DNA of 64,000 nucleotides from Poecilobothrus nobilitatus. Taxonomy: Eukaryota > Arthropoda > Insecta > Diptera > Dolichopodidae. Each line of letters starts with the position of its first letter. The first letter of the stretch is position 1. The notes under the pieces are model-generated. The model was not told where the DNA came from. It did not search any database and saw nothing but the letters and a program-made list of their open reading frames with translations. Where the stretch lies: contig OX352774.1 in assembly GCA_947095535.1 (NCBI GenBank), positions 222,878,965 through 222,942,964 on the forward strand, in the 5' to 3' direction. This document shows positions 36,187 to 48,452 of this stretch, one piece after another. A program made the position numbers and the translations under genes.

Positions 36187-37399
36187 CGACACACTTGACA
36201 CTATGCTGTATAGTGAGATTTCATAAGCCAAATCGTTTCATATCAGTTTTTTGTCTTCTTTTCACATAAAATCTTATTACTATCTATTTTTTTCAATTGT
36301 TGTTTTTTTGTTTTTAAGTAGCCTAGAAAAATTTGGTCACGTGGTGAAAATGGCTCATCTTATAATCTTTCTATTCTGAAAACTAATAAACACACCTTTT
36401 GCTTACAATTTTTGAAACTATGTATGTGTTTTGTGTACACTACATTCTCACGTTTTCTACACGAAACTTTTCTATACTTACATATTTATGTATATATAGC
36501 GGCGAATTTAGTATTTTATTTATTGTAGTTATAAGAAATGATTCTATGAATGAAATATTTTTGAAGAAATATTGCTATAATGCTATGTATGAATGTTAAA
36601 ATTTTTTATGGCATAAAATAAAAGGGTATTTTTCGATCTTTTTTTTTTTCTTTTCTTTATTTCAATAGTAATATAAATATACAATTCTAAATAGCGTTTC
36701 ATTACTTAAAACTAACATATTATTTTTAGATCTTAGCCTAAGTCGCCCGATCTTATAATTCAAAAGTATGAAATACAAATTTAGTGTATTATGTATGTTA
36801 ATAAAAAAAAAAAAAAGCTAATTACTATCAAACTAAGTTAACTAAATTTAAAAAAAAAGTATATAAAATTTTGATACATATTTATTTAAAAATTTAAAAA
36901 TATTTACAACTACCAATTCATTTCCATAATCCATTGTTTCTTATAAATTTTCATTTAATTTTATTTTATTTGTTGTTTAATTTTAATTTGTTGTTTTGAG
37001 TATTACCAGAATGAATCTTTTTATTTGTGTTTTAAAGATTCTAATTGAATCGATTTGTTTGAGTTCAATTGGCAATTCATTAAATAATTTCAAACCCTTA
37101 TACAAACTATTATTATTCTGCTGATTTGTTTTAGATTTTTATTTTTGCATCACTGATATATTTTATTATTTTAGAATTGTCAGTTACCTTTTTTATATAG
37201 CTTAATCCTGTGTAGAATTTTAATAAATATGTTACATAATAAATAATGTTACATAAAATTTACCTGCTAAATCGAGATATCTCTGTGTCACATAATATAA
37301 TAATTTTTATAATGTTAAAATAAATGTTTTACCTGGTTTTACATTTTACCGAGATATCTGTGTTACATAACTTACACACGTTAAAAAATACGCGCTCAT

Positions 37400-37700
37400 A
37401 GAAAAAGGAAAAAAGCGAATCTTAAAAAGTGGGCCCACTTATGCACCATTTGAATTATCAACAATAATGAGATGTGGCAAAAAAACTCGTAAGCCCTACC
37501 AGTTAATGAAATTGTAACGAAAGATTTAATTGATTGGAAAGATGCCTTCGGAAAAAATTGGAAAAAACTTCGGCTTAAATACAGAACACGAAAAAATCAA
37601 ATGGAATGAAGTAAAAATTGTAAGCAAATATGACTTTGATGCAATATTAAAAAGAGAAATTAAAAAAAATTATGACAAAAAAGTAAACGAGAGCTGACAA
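37400..37700 (+). pseudogene. Unrecognised degraded coding segment inside the inverted-repeat element
   Basis: Reading with breaks gives RILKSGPTYAPFELSTIMR, then after stops EKIGKNFGLNTEHEKIKWNE and VSKYDFDAILKREIKKNYDK. Composition is more protein-like than the surrounding AT-rich DNA. Given its place between the inverted arms it may be what is left of the transposase, but I recognise no catalytic motif. Confidence 0.3.
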
Positions 37701-38689
37701 TAATTAGAGTTATAATTTTAAAACAGTTTTACGAAAGTAACACCAGGCATTTCAAAGAAAAAAAAAAAAATCTTATGTGGCACAAATTTAATACCTGTAA
37801 CTCATAAACCATTTTTAAAAAATTTAATTGTTGGTAAAAATTTAGAACCAAAGAATATTGAATTGGAGGAGGAAAATTAAATATTTATAGTCATATAAAT
37901 TGAACAATTTATATTAAGTCTGTTTTTTTAATTTCAATTGAATTTTGAATGAATACATATATTTGATCATATCCAAAAATGTATAATGAATTTAAAAATA
38001 TACATGAGAGAACTTTTTGATTATTTTTGTTTTGCTACAATTAAAGCAATAGTTTCAATTAAAAACATACTACTTTGTCAATTATTTTTAAACTTCAATC
38101 GGATTTTTTAAAATTTTATTTTTACTCAAATTGTGAAACACTAAAATATGCCGAAATTTAATATTATAATCAAGATTTATAGTTCTTTTACCTATCATTA
38201 ATTCTTTTCCATCTATCTAAGACTCTAATTCCAAAAAATTAATAAAACAGCCGCTTCAGATCATAAGATATTACAAAAAATTAAAGAGGCTGAATAGTTT
38301 TTTATATTATATATATCTATATAATATATGTCCTCTTATTATATATCATTCAGTCATCAGTGACATATACGATATGAAAATAAATATGATATTATATAAC
38401 TATTATGCTATTATATCAATATCATATTTAAATATAAATTCTTCAAACAACCGTTATATTTTTTGTACTACGCATCATCCTCCACAATTTCAAATTATCG
38501 AGTAAAAAAAAAATTCAAAAAAATCGTTAAAAATCGTAATTTGTTAGAAAAATTGAGAAATTAAAAGAAAGGAATTGTTAGAAATTGAGAAAAACTAAAT
38601 CACACTTTGGTTAATTTTACGTTAACCCTATATTATTAAGAAAAGTTGCAGAAATAAAAGAACAATGGAAGTTTTAATTTTTACGTATT

Positions 38690-39190
38690 ACATGGTACAA
38701 CTTCAAAAAGATTTTAACAGATGTTCAAGTTATAGGTGTTTAAAAATAGGAAATTTTATATTTTTGACCCCTTAAACGGGAAGCGATACCCCTCCTAAAC
38801 GGGAAGCGATACAAAAATATTTTTTGAAATGACTCATACTTATTTTCAAAGATCTAATTTCTGTCAAATCGCTAACTTAAACCGTGTAAAAAATGTGAAG
38901 ATCAAGAAGTTAGATGTTCGAAAGCTACCCGAAGTTTTGGTCGAATTTCAATCAAAAAATTAGGGAACCTACAAATTGATCCAAAAATATTTTGCATATA
39001 TAATTTCAATACTCTATCTTCCTTATTTTTTGAGTTAGCGTGCTGACGGACGGACATAGCCTAATCGACTCAGAATTTGATTCTGGTCCAACCCATACCT
39101 TTGAAGGTATATCTAGCTACTTTATTTCGAGGTGTTACAAACGGGGGAGTAATTTTATTATACCCGATACTTATCGTACGGGTATAAAAA
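38690..39190 (-). repeat. Dispersed repeat, copy B of the GTAACACCTC family plus one 475-bp-type unit
   Basis: The reverse complement of 38.92-39.15 kb matches the repeat at 15.81 kb (TTTGTAACACCTCGAAATAA, CCAGAATC, GTCCGTCCGTCAGCACG). At 38.71-38.80 kb the plus strand reads 'caagttataggtgtttaaaaatagg', like the units at 4.4-5.6 kb. This copy therefore links the two repeat groups as parts of one element. Confidence 0.6.
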
Positions 39191-39628
39191 CTGATTGCAA
39201 TACCACATATTCCTATTCGATTGCGTTACATTAATAATTAATACATAAATATAACAATGTTTTGTACTATTTCTTTCTTATAGTTTTTTTTTATACAATG
39301 TTGGAAATCAAATAAAGGCAAGTAGTTTCTACCTGTTTTTACAAATTTTAGTTTTTGTTGTAAGAAATGCATTAGGTAGGTTTAGTAAAAAGAGAGTGTA
39401 ACTACCAAAGTACATACTTACTACCATACTTTAGACCAAATTTTTCTATGCTACTCGAAAAAACAACAAAATTAAATGAAATAGATAGTAATAAGATTTT
39501 ATCATGAGAAAAGAAGACAAAAAACTGATTTGGCATATGAAATCTCACTATACAGCAAAGTGTGTCGAAAGTGGAGAACGCAAAATAAATTTAAATAAAT
39601 TGTAGTTTTAAGATTTGAAAAAAAAAAT

Positions 39629-41920
39629 TTTTTTTGTTTGTTGTTTTAGAATATTTAATCCAAAATTTTAAAAACGATTTACTGAAACAAATAATTTAAA
39701 GCTGTAAAAACAAGAATAAGGAATCAAAATAGGATTTTAAAATATATTATATTTATTATTTTACAAATCTTGAACACCTAACATTTTGTCTTATATCAAA
39801 CTCTAACATTTTTATAAACGTTTTTTTTTTATTAAATTATGAATTCTGTCTCTAATAGTGTAGTATACTCTTTTTCACTTCAAATTTGTCCTTTTTCAAA
39901 ATCAAATTTGTCATTTTTAAAATCAAATTCGTCAAATTTTCAAAATCAATTTCGTCAAAATTTACGTTTTTTACCAACTGCGCACATTAATGTATAAGGT
40001 AGGTATTGTTTTCATACTAAAAATTTGTACCCCGAGATTTTGACAAAAATGTACTACTCCGGTGACAAAAATGTACTACTCAGATGGCTGTAAAAATATT
40101 TTTTAGCGTGATGTTTGCCTGTGGCCAAAACAGAAAATAGTCTTCTAACTCCCAAAACTTTCATGATTGACCCATCAAACTTTTAAAAATTTAAAATGTA
40201 TTTATTTACATATACATATGATGTATATATGTATATTTTAACAATTTTCATATACCTTTTAGTAAAATATCAAAAAAGTAGGAATTCTTATATGTACGAT
40301 GATTTATTTTTTCAGGTTTAGATATTCCTTAATTTTAAATTGTCTGCTGAATATTATCTGAATAAAAAGCGTAATTTTGTTACGAACCCTAAATGAAGTA
40401 AATATGAAAGAACAAAAACTTAAAATACTTAGTTTCATATATCCATAAGTAATATTTTAATAACACGTTTTTTTGCAGTCATTTCGCAAATATTTTGATT
40501 ATGTTAATTTAAAATTAGTCATTTTAAAATAAAAAACTTTATAAAACTAAATCTTATTGTTTATTTAAAAAAGTACAAATATATAAAAATGTTTTCTTAA
40601 TTACACTTATAAATTTAATTACAAAATTAAAAATTAATTACTTAAATACAAGAGCTTATACTACTTATAATTAAAATAAAAAGATGAGAATACATAGATG
40701 TGGTGATTCGAAAAACAAATACATACAATTAAATTAGAAAGATATTTAATTTTTATAATGTCTATGTCCTTTTTTTTGACATACATTTAAGGTTTTAAAT
40801 TTTTAATTATGAATTAAAAAAAGGCAATACTAATTTTATTTATTTAAATATTTTAAAAATGTCCCGTTAATATATATTAACGTTCGAGTTAATCACAATT
40901 TATAAAGATAAAAATTAGGTTTTTCGATATATATAAACATTGCATTTATGACTTTAAATTTCTAATTATTCCACATTATTTATAATATATATAATTGCAT
41001 TTTGGAATTATATTCGTATTATTTTTTAAACGCAAGTTATATTTCTATATGCAAATGACCAAAATGTTATCTTAAATTTTATAGCTAAAGTTTTTTGTTG
41101 CATTTACTGCGTTTCCTAAGTACTTCGATATAAAAATTTTAAACATGTTCATTTTTTCAGTCTTATAATTGTCTTAATAAATACAAGAATAAATCATCAG
41201 TACTCTAGCTAAAATGATCAAGAGTTACATACTTTTCTGTTGGAATTTGCAATAGAAATTAAATTTTGGTTGAAAAATGAAATTAAAAGTTTGCCAAATG
41301 CAATAATATATTGATAATTGATTTTTTGTATTCAGTTTTGTAATTGTTACTATTATACAATTCGGATTTGCTCACATTTAATTGAGTACGGAGGATATTA
41401 TATAGTGAATCAAAATTTTCTTTTTCAGTAAAATAATATCTCTTACTAAATTTACAATTTTTTTTTCATTTTTCAAGGTATGAATTAAACACGTGTTGCG
41501 CTTTTGAAGACCGATTTTTTTGGAATATGTTTATTGTTAGCTAAACGAAGCTGTTAAATTTTTGAACAAATTTTGTGTAAAAGTATTGATGATTTTCTAG
41601 TCAAAAAAAATGATAATACATTTATTTATCAATAATAATTATCTCTTTTTAAGTATTAGTACTATATTAAGTATATGTACTATATATTCAAAAGTAGAAC
41701 TTAAATATATAAATAAATTTGAAAATTTCCAAAATTATATACCAAATATTTTGGGAATGATTTATAGATTTGTGAAACATAACTTGTAAATTGCATTATA
41801 TTACATAATAAGCAAACATAAGATTTCTTGAAATATTGAAACTTAACTTGCAAAACAAGGTTTGCTGGCAATAATTCAACATAAATAGGCAATAGCTTAT
41901 TAAAAGGTAAACAATTTTTT
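39629..41920. other. AT-rich spacer with a short Cys-free tandem repeat
   Basis: No gene seen. At about 39.88-39.96 kb a 'tcaaaatcaaattygtca' motif repeats three to four times, and 'gacaaaaatgtactactc' occurs twice near 40.05 kb. Confidence 0.5.
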
Positions 41921-42553
41921 TTATATTTTTTGTACTATAGCAGGGGAGTCTGAAAGATGATGGTGATGGATAAAATTTTCACTTAAATGCTTCTCATTTA
42001 CAATTGGTGCACAAGAAGGATATGTTTCATTTGACTTTTCACTAGTTGGATAATTTTCTAAAGATTTCCCTGTTGGAAAATTTTCAATCGACTGAATAGA
42101 TCTAGATGTAGCACTTGTCATTGTCGATGACACATCCATAAATTGATAATTCTTTTCTCTACGACAAAGTAAAGGATAGCATATCACAGTATAATAAAAT
42201 CCTAAACCAAAAATTGTTGCCGATATGATTACAAGAATTAAGGTAAATGCAGAAAATGTGCCTTTAGCTTGAAGATATTCTTTCGGAGTTATAGGACCTA
42301 TAGTAGTTGTTGGTATATTGGTTCCTATATAATTATTACGTCGTCCCACAAATGCGTTTCTTGCTTGTGAATTTGTTCTATTAACACCACAATTTGAGTG
42401 ATCCAAAGCTAATAAAGAAAACAAAAAAACATTGAAATATGTATTAAATATCTTTTTCAACATAAACATATTTTGAAATACATGGAACATAAAACCTAAT
42501 TAATGTACATACTTACAAAATGCTAAAAAGAAAAACAAAAGAAATTTTAACAT
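41921..42553 (-). CDS. Small single-pass membrane protein with signal peptide, unrecognised
   Basis: Exon 1 (42553-42517) codes for MLKFLLFFFLAF; exon 2 (42408-41921) completes a 174-residue protein. The intron is 108 nt (T/GTAAGT ... TTTATTAG) with matching phase. Without the splice, an alternative ATG upstream in the same frame would give a longer hydrophobic start, but the spliced form makes a clean signal peptide, so I prefer it. The short ectodomain (about residues 14-63) has one possible N-glycosylation site (NRT at 22-24) and a TTT/P-rich stretch. A strong membrane helix covers about 64-90. It is followed by CRREKN, a stop-transfer-like basic patch. The cytoplasmic tail is Ser/Thr/Asn-rich, with the short echo NFPTGKSLENYPT, and ends HHHHLSDSPAIVQKI. 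Predicted type I plasma-membrane or secretory-pathway protein; I do not recognise the family. Confidence 0.75.
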
Positions 42554-42752
42554 ATTGAATAATCAGTTCTTTTTTCGAATATTCAAAATATTAAATAAAA
42601 TTTTATGTTTAACTTAATACAAAAATTCTAAAAATAATTTAACTATTTAAACAAAAGAAAAAGAAATTGGCAAAAAAAAATTATTTATATGCAATATGCA
42701 TGCACTCTTTAATAAATTTGTTTAAGGAACAAACGGAAAAAGAACGAAGAAA

Positions 42753-42974
42753 TTGAAATGTTGCCAAGTTCTAAATATGTGTATAGACTATAGAGATTGG
42801 TTTGTAATTGTTCAATTCTATTTGCTCAATATGAACGATAAGAATTATGAACAATTCCACAAATCACATTCCACACTTATGAATTTGACGCGCAGAGCAG
42901 ACATTGCTTTAACACAATTCTTAGCAAAAATTGCAGATTGCACTGGTTACAATGAAATTAAATTAGAATTTTAA
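42753..42974 (+). CDS. Short open frame, uncertain coding exon
   Basis: A 73-residue frame (open from about 42722) that starts 200 bp upstream of, and divergent from, the small membrane-protein gene. Its second half (FHKSHSTLMNLTRRADIALT, then QFLAKIADCTGY) has a mixed, protein-like composition rare in this AT-rich DNA. No domain was recognised and no good splice donor precedes the stop. It could be an exon of the rhomboid-like gene next door, a small gene, or chance. Confidence 0.25.
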   Translation: MKCCQVLNMCIDYRDWFVIVQFYLLNMNDKNYEQFHKSHSTLMNLTRRADIALTQFLAKIADCTGYNEIKLEF

Positions 42975-43339
42975 AATTTAGAACTAAATTTTATTTGTAG
43001 AACATTTTTAATCGTAAAATCTTACACTAAAACTTTTTCATTAACTCAATTTGTTTATTTTATTTTGAAATTTTAAATTAAAATATATAAAAAAATTAAA
43101 AAAGATTTTGCGGCGCGCTATAAATAGTGCGTAACAAAAAAATTCGAAGTGTCAAAAATGTTCGGAAAACTGAATTATTTAATCTTTTTTTATATTGTAT
43201 AAATTTCTCTCTTTTCATTTTGGCTAGAAAAAATTACTTGTAACAAGACTAGTGGAGCAGGGCCTTTAATTATAATAATTGTAATACATTAAATTTAGTT
43301 GTTAATTTAGATAAGATAGATAACTTTTTTGTATTGCAG

Positions 43340-43937
43340 CAAAGCGTAATGTTGAACTTAACTTGCGTGACTGCATGCAGAATGGAGCTTCAGTTGGAAA
43401 AATTTATGTTATGGAAATTCGTAATGCTATGTATGTAGGTTTTTTGCATTATAATTTTCGTCAAAAATAATATACAATTTTTTTAATAGAATCGTAAAAT
43501 AACATTTTTCATATTTATATTTTGAATTCAGGTCCATCTAGATTCTAGAGTTTAGATGAGCCTGTAAAAAGCACTGTATGTACTAAGGGACTAGCATCCT
43601 AGAATTTTGTTAAATATAGAAAAATCTATATCTCCGAATACGAATTCGAATCGAACTTCGAATATTGAGTAGTTAGATTAAACACAAGTGTAAAATTTTT
43701 CGCTATAAGTTTATGTTTTTAAACTTGTTTTTAATAGTTTAATTTTTTAGCTTATTACTCAACTTGTTTATTTGTGCTTTATCAGAAGAAATGAAAATCA
43801 TCCGCCATATTTTGCAACTTTTCCTCTTTTCTTTTACACTATTATCAGCATCGCATTCTTTGAATATAGTATTCCTCCAGATCGTATCTTGCAAACACTG
43901 CGGTTAAACTTCAATCAAAGAAAAGTGTACGAATATA
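43340..43937 (+). CDS. Two exons of a rhomboid-like membrane protein, partial
   Basis: Exon A (43340 to about 43430, after TTGTATTGCAG) reads RNVELNLRDCMQNGASVGKI and then YVMEIRNA; exon B (after TTTATCAG near 43787, to donor A/GTATGT at 43938) reads RNENHPPYFATFPLFFYTII, SIAFFEYSIPPD, ILQTLRLNFNQRKVYEY. A 'PP(Y/W)F' followed by a membrane helix and then a 'P(D/Q)..L....FN..R..VW' segment is the layout of transmembrane helix 1 and the first loop in rhomboid intramembrane proteases. The WR-motif, Ser and His exons are not seen downstream before the dynactin gene; retroelement remains lie there instead. So the gene may be truncated, have a very long intron, or be a pseudogene. Family assignment is tentative. 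Confidence 0.45.
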
Positions 43938-44345
43938 GTATGTAATATTAATTTATCTAATAAATATCTGTAAATATTTTACATATTATGTAAATTTTGT
44001 ATTTTTAATTTAATTTTAATTTTTTGCGACACTGTACCACCTTATTTTTCAAAATGAGTACCTCATACAAACTCATTCAAAAATGAGGTATTACTCAACA
44101 CTCATTCAGTGAACTATCACTGACCTTAAATTGTTCAAATTTTTTCTATACCTCATTTGCGAATAGAAAGGGAGTTGATATCACCGCGAGCAATCTGCTG
44201 AACGAATATGATATCCGCCACTAGACGGCGTGACTGGAGGGAGTTCAAAATAATTAAAGAAAGTCTAGTTTCATGGAGGAATACGTATAGGATCAGCCCA
44301 ATAAGGTTGCGTAAAGCGAAACGAAAAAATCTTTTTTAGACTGCT

Positions 44346-45300
44346 TCAATGCGTGAAATGACTAAGTATATCACGATATGGAGACCATACTTGGCTAGAG
44401 TATTTAAGTATAGGTCTTACATAAGTAATGAAAAGTTGTTTAGTGGTATAGGGATTAGAAAACTGTTTTGACCAACGCATAATAAATCCAAGAGTTGAGT
44501 TAGCTTTATTTATTATGGAGTTGTAGTGACTCTTGAAATTATTATCAAGGATCAGTCCCAAATCAAAAGTACGATTTGTTCTTTTAATAGGTTGACCGTT
44601 AAGGACGTAATCATAATTGATTGTTGAGTTAGCTCGTAACCTTAAAAAGCTCATAATTAGGCATTTGCTAACATTTAGTTCGAGATTGTTGTTTCTGCAC
44701 CATGAACCAAATTGATTAAGATCACAACCACTCACGCAATAACTCACAACCACTAGTGGAAGTTATAGTTTTGCAGATTTTGGTGTCATCAGCGAAACTA
44801 AGACGTAAGTGGGATAAAAAAAGGGGACTGTCATAGGTCGACACTACGAAAAATAAAGGACCTAGATGGTTGTGTCAGTCCTGAATTTGTAACATAATTT
44901 GCAGAAATGGTAGATCTAAAATGGACCTGGTATGACATATATGACAAATAAGATAACCATTAGTAACTGTGGATCTTCGCTTTTGGAAACCATGTTGTTC
45001 TGATGGAATAAATGGTTGACAATAATCAACAGAATACGAGCACATTATTTTTTCATATAATTTGGGAATAGTTGATAGTTTAGCAATGGGTCTATAATTG
45101 CTTACACCGCAACGAGCCCTTTCTTATGTATTGGGTTAATAAATGAAAGTTTCCAGGGCTCGGGAAAAGAGCCACGTTGAATTGACAAATTGAATAATTT
45201 GCAAATGGAACCTATCAAATTTTCGGCACAAAATTTAAATATTATTGGTGGAAGCATTTAAATCCAAACCACTGCTCCAATCTTTTTGATTTTTATTCCA
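44346..45300 (-). pseudogene. LINE reverse transcriptase remnant
   Basis: On the minus strand the order is SIQRGSFPEPWKLSFINPIH (about 45190-45130), PIHKKGS, then the IPSEQHGF region, a GPLFF segment near 44850, FGSWCRNNNLELNVSKC (about 44710-44650) and TFDLGLILDNNFKSHYNSII, FITYVRPILKYSSQVWSPY (to 44370). That is the palm-to-thumb order of a jockey/CR1-type enzyme. Stops and shifts are frequent upstream of 44757; the open tail at 44346-44753 is the best kept part. The catalytic FADD is not intact. Confidence 0.75.
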
Positions 45301-45789
45301 AATGACTCCTTTAGGTGTTTTCAATTAATACATATCCCTTTTTTTTTAAAGGTTATTTTTTTATTTATTGATTTTCAATTTTTGTAATTCTCCATATAAA
45401 CGAAATAATATTTATTTAAATAGCAGCATTATTTTCCAATCTAAGGCATTTTTGACATGTGCTGCCGTAGTGCAATATTTTAAAATAATTGACAAAATTT
45501 TCTTTAAAATGATAATTCCAAAGGGGTGTACAAGAAATTTACATAAAATAAATTTATGAAAATTATTGTACATAATATATTTTTTTTGCACATTCTAATT
45601 TGTTTTAATTTTTTTTGTATGAAATAGGTATGTTGAATTGACATACTAATAATTTTTATTTTAGAGTTAGATTCAAAACCGCCTTACAGAAGTTATACGC
45701 CTTTTACAGAATATTTTATAAATGTATATGGAAGATTCTGAATTAGGAGGGATTTTAGAGTTGGCTTTTATTTTTGTTTTTACAGACAA

Positions 45790-47430
45790 TTCTGACTAAC
45801 AACTTCACTTTTTATTATATTTTGATTTCTGTAAAAAAAATATAAAATTCTAAAATATAAAAAGCGCGAAAGTTTCTTTTAGTATGAATATTTGCGGGAG
45901 AAGACTATCGAATTTTGGCCCTTTTTGGGGGGTTCCGGAGACAAGGTTTTTTTTCGCTGGGTTACACGTCGTATACATGCCATTTATATTTTTTTTACTT
46001 TTTTTAATTTTTAAGTTGATAATTTTTTTAGATTTTTTGGAAGCTCATATAAAGTGCAATGCTTCTATTTATTATAGGATTTAGTGTACTTAAGTTTCTG
46101 CCAGCGTCAAAGCGTATTTGAGTAGCTGCTCTCGTGTTATGTTGATGAATATCATTAGTTGGTTATTAATATCGTGGACAATATTACTACGTTTTATCTA
46201 TATGCAAAATTTGAAATCTTTTAGTTTTAATATGTTATAGATTTTGTGAATTAGGTCAGTTGATGTTCTACCATTTAGACAAAAAAAAAATTTTTATAGT
46301 TTAATTTTTTTATTTTCTGCAATATGTTTAGATTTCTTTACGCTATATACAAATGCCATATGAAATCCAGCTATGGAAAGACTATAATAAATTGAAATTT
46401 TAGAGTTGTATGAAACTCTTTTTCCTATTTTCTTCGGAAAAACACCCAATTCGGAAATTAAAATTACAAAATAATAAATCGTCAAAATGGTAAATAGGAA
46501 CATCTGTAATAAGCGCAATAAAATAATTAACTTAAAAAATGATTAAAATACAATGTAATAGCGATTGCACAAAAATATATCACGGCGCCTGTTCCAACTT
46601 GGGCGTTGATAGCTTAGAGGAAATTAAGCGGATCCCGCAAAATTGTGGTTTTGCGCTAATTGTATACAAGCAAGAAATAAACGCAAATCAATAGGTCTCA
46701 ATAGAACAAACGACCGCACATTAAATAAATATATAAGTCAATCTTCTTGTTTTATTTATTTCTTGTTTAGTTTACATATAGTTTACATGTGCATTCCAAG
46801 ACTTTCATCGTTTATAATGCCAAGCATACATAAATATAGTGAAATATAGATTGGCAGCTTGTCTTATTCTCTAATATGTTTCAACCATTTTCAGCCAAAA
46901 GTTAACATATGTTTTAATCTAATGCAAACTGCAAAGTCATCTGTTTTAATTTTGTACAATTTATGCGTTAAAGCATATAGAACAGTTTCTTTCTTCTAAA
47001 ATCAAATTCATCTATCAGTACTAAAAGTAGTAGCTAGTAGCAGAAGCAGCATTAAAAGTAATGATAATCAATAAATAAAAATAAAAGTGTACATACGTCA
47101 AATAATAAATTAAATAATAAGTAAAAGAAATAATTTAAAAGTAAAAATAATTATTAATTATTGATAAAAAATATTTCAACATTTTCACAAGAAAATTGCC
47201 CAACGACATAAATTCAACAAATATCAAATATTGTACGTCGCGTACGTTCATTACCACCGGACTGGATTAGAGAATTTTCGAAAAAATATTCAATTTTATT
47301 GTGATGTAAATATAGAAATTTATGCTTTATTAATTTTGAAAATAAAAATTTTTGATTTAAATTAAATATTTTTGATTTCTGTAAAAAAAAATATAGTCAA
47401 AAAAAGCGCGAAAGTTTCTTTTAGGTAATA
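45790..47430 (+). repeat. Dispersed repeat family with GCGCGAAAGTTTCTTTT motif, copies 1 and 2
   Basis: TTGATTTCTGTAAAAAAAAT followed by ATA-rich sequence and AAAAGCGCGAAAGTTTCTTTT occurs at 45826-45880 and 47373-47423. The stretch 46860-47470 (TTCAACCATTTTCAGCC, GAACAGTTTCTTTCTTCTAA, ATTGTACGTCG(C/T)GTACGTTC) recurs in the same order and strand at 59.70-60.42 kb. No coding capacity is apparent. Confidence 0.65.
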
Positions 47431-47529
47431 TTTACGGGAGAAACTAAATAATGCAAAATCAGCTGTTACTGAAAAAGTGGGTTAAATTTTTTTGTTTACT
47501 TTATGATATTTATATGAGTACTACTATTA

Positions 47530-48452
47530 GGTCTGTCTGCGTAGCGTACTCAAAAACTTTATAAATTTTTAGCCCGAAAACTGTCTGCATACTGAGAGTG
47601 ACTATTTCTCTGACTAAATTTTTGATCACGTGAAACACTTTCCCTACAAAGTTTTAGCCAGGAAATTTTATCGGACAAAAACTTTATAAATTTATAAAGT
47701 TTTTAAATGTCAAAAAAATATATTTTAACAGAGTGAATTTCATTCTTACGCTGAGTAAAGTTTATGTGTTTTCATTTATAACATGTACTTATTACAAACA
47801 AATAATGAAGTCTTAAAAAAAATTTTTAATTTTAAGAAGTATAGTTCAATTGAACGATTTCGTTTAGAATTATTTCAATATGTAAATTTATAATATAAAA
47901 ATTTGAAATAATAATATAATAATGACACTTCAAAAGACTTTGACAGTTTGACCTTTGTAATATTGAGGTTAGCTGTGCTCTCGAAGTGGAACTCTATTCC
48001 GTCCATTTTGAAACGAGTAAGAAACGTAACGCAGTTTAGATGTTTAGTGTTTTATTATTTAATGTTTAACTTATTTCGGTCTCACTACTACTACTTTCTG
48101 ATTCTTCTTTTTCTGAATAACTATCAAGCATATTCATTAAAATTAATTCTTTTTCCATTTCTAATAATAAATAATTTATTTAACACAATTGAATTTAAAA
48201 AAAAAATCTGAAAAAAACATAGCTTATTGTTGTAAATTGTAATTTACTAAACATTATATGTCAATTGCAAGTGTGAAGAGTCAGTCAACTATAACATTTT
48301 TAGTCAGTTTTCTGCCTGCGTACTTTTCCTTACAAATTGACACAATTGACAGTAAAATGAGAAAAACGTGAAGTTTTAACTCTTTTCTCTCAAAAAAAAC
48401 TAGTCAGAGGAAATTACTCAAAATTAGTCAGGAAAGTACGCAGAGGCAGACC
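47530..48452 (-). mobile_element. 923-bp inverted-repeat element, possibly Harbinger-derived
   Basis: GGTCTGTCTGCGTA at the left and, inverted, GGTCTGCCTCTGCGTA at the right; TA sits on both sides. A second inner copy of CTGCCTGCGTACTTT occurs near 48320. On the minus strand at about 48155-48064 a short frame, MEKELILMNMLDSYSEKEES, then ESSSSETEIS and a stop, resembles the acidic Ser-rich start of Harbinger nucleases. The superfamily call is weak because a 3-bp TWA duplication is not clear. Confidence 0.55.

Larger units (their letters stand above)
36190..39564. mobile_element. 3.4-kb inverted-repeat DNA transposon, CAC termini, TCGA duplication (Chapaev-like)
   Basis: Arms of about 135-150 bp are inverted copies: 36190-36338 (CTGTATAGTGAGATTTCATA, then CAAATCG ... 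TTTTTTGTCTTCTTTTC ... TAGCCTAGAAAAATTTGGTC) and 39434-39564. The element begins CACACTT and ends AAGTGTG, and TCGA flanks both ends (36186-36189, 39565-39568). CAC termini with a 4-bp duplication fit the Chapaev branch of CMC transposons. The interior holds a degraded frame at about 37.40-37.70 kb and a foreign repeat at 38.6-39.2 kb. Superfamily is inference; the arms and duplication are seen. Confidence 0.65.
34633..39628 (+). mobile_element. Jockey-like LINE, interrupted by a SINE and a DNA transposon
   Basis: The 3' part of a non-LTR reverse transcriptase. In order: LVIPVEKVKNSSKKEDFRPI, then QFGFRRNHSY, LLDLKGAFEKV (from 34917), LGVPQGSILGPLLF with a shift (35110-35160), LFVDDALVYITG (35205-35240), then after the SINE DSELKFSQHVEYVCKKIGKK and PHYEYCSTILF. 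The tail QTQPYNFNY breaks at 36186 and continues after the second insertion at 39565 to a poly(A)-like tail near 39628. Stops and frame shifts (34887, 35006, 35391, 36104) make it dead. The N-terminal half is absent, as usual for a 5'-truncated LINE. Confidence 0.8.

Noticed and set aside
47948..48211. Possible retrotransposon C-terminus (KWNSIPSILKRV-like)
   Set aside because: It lies wholly inside an inverted-repeat element and lacks any upstream reverse transcriptase; the resemblance is a few residues only.
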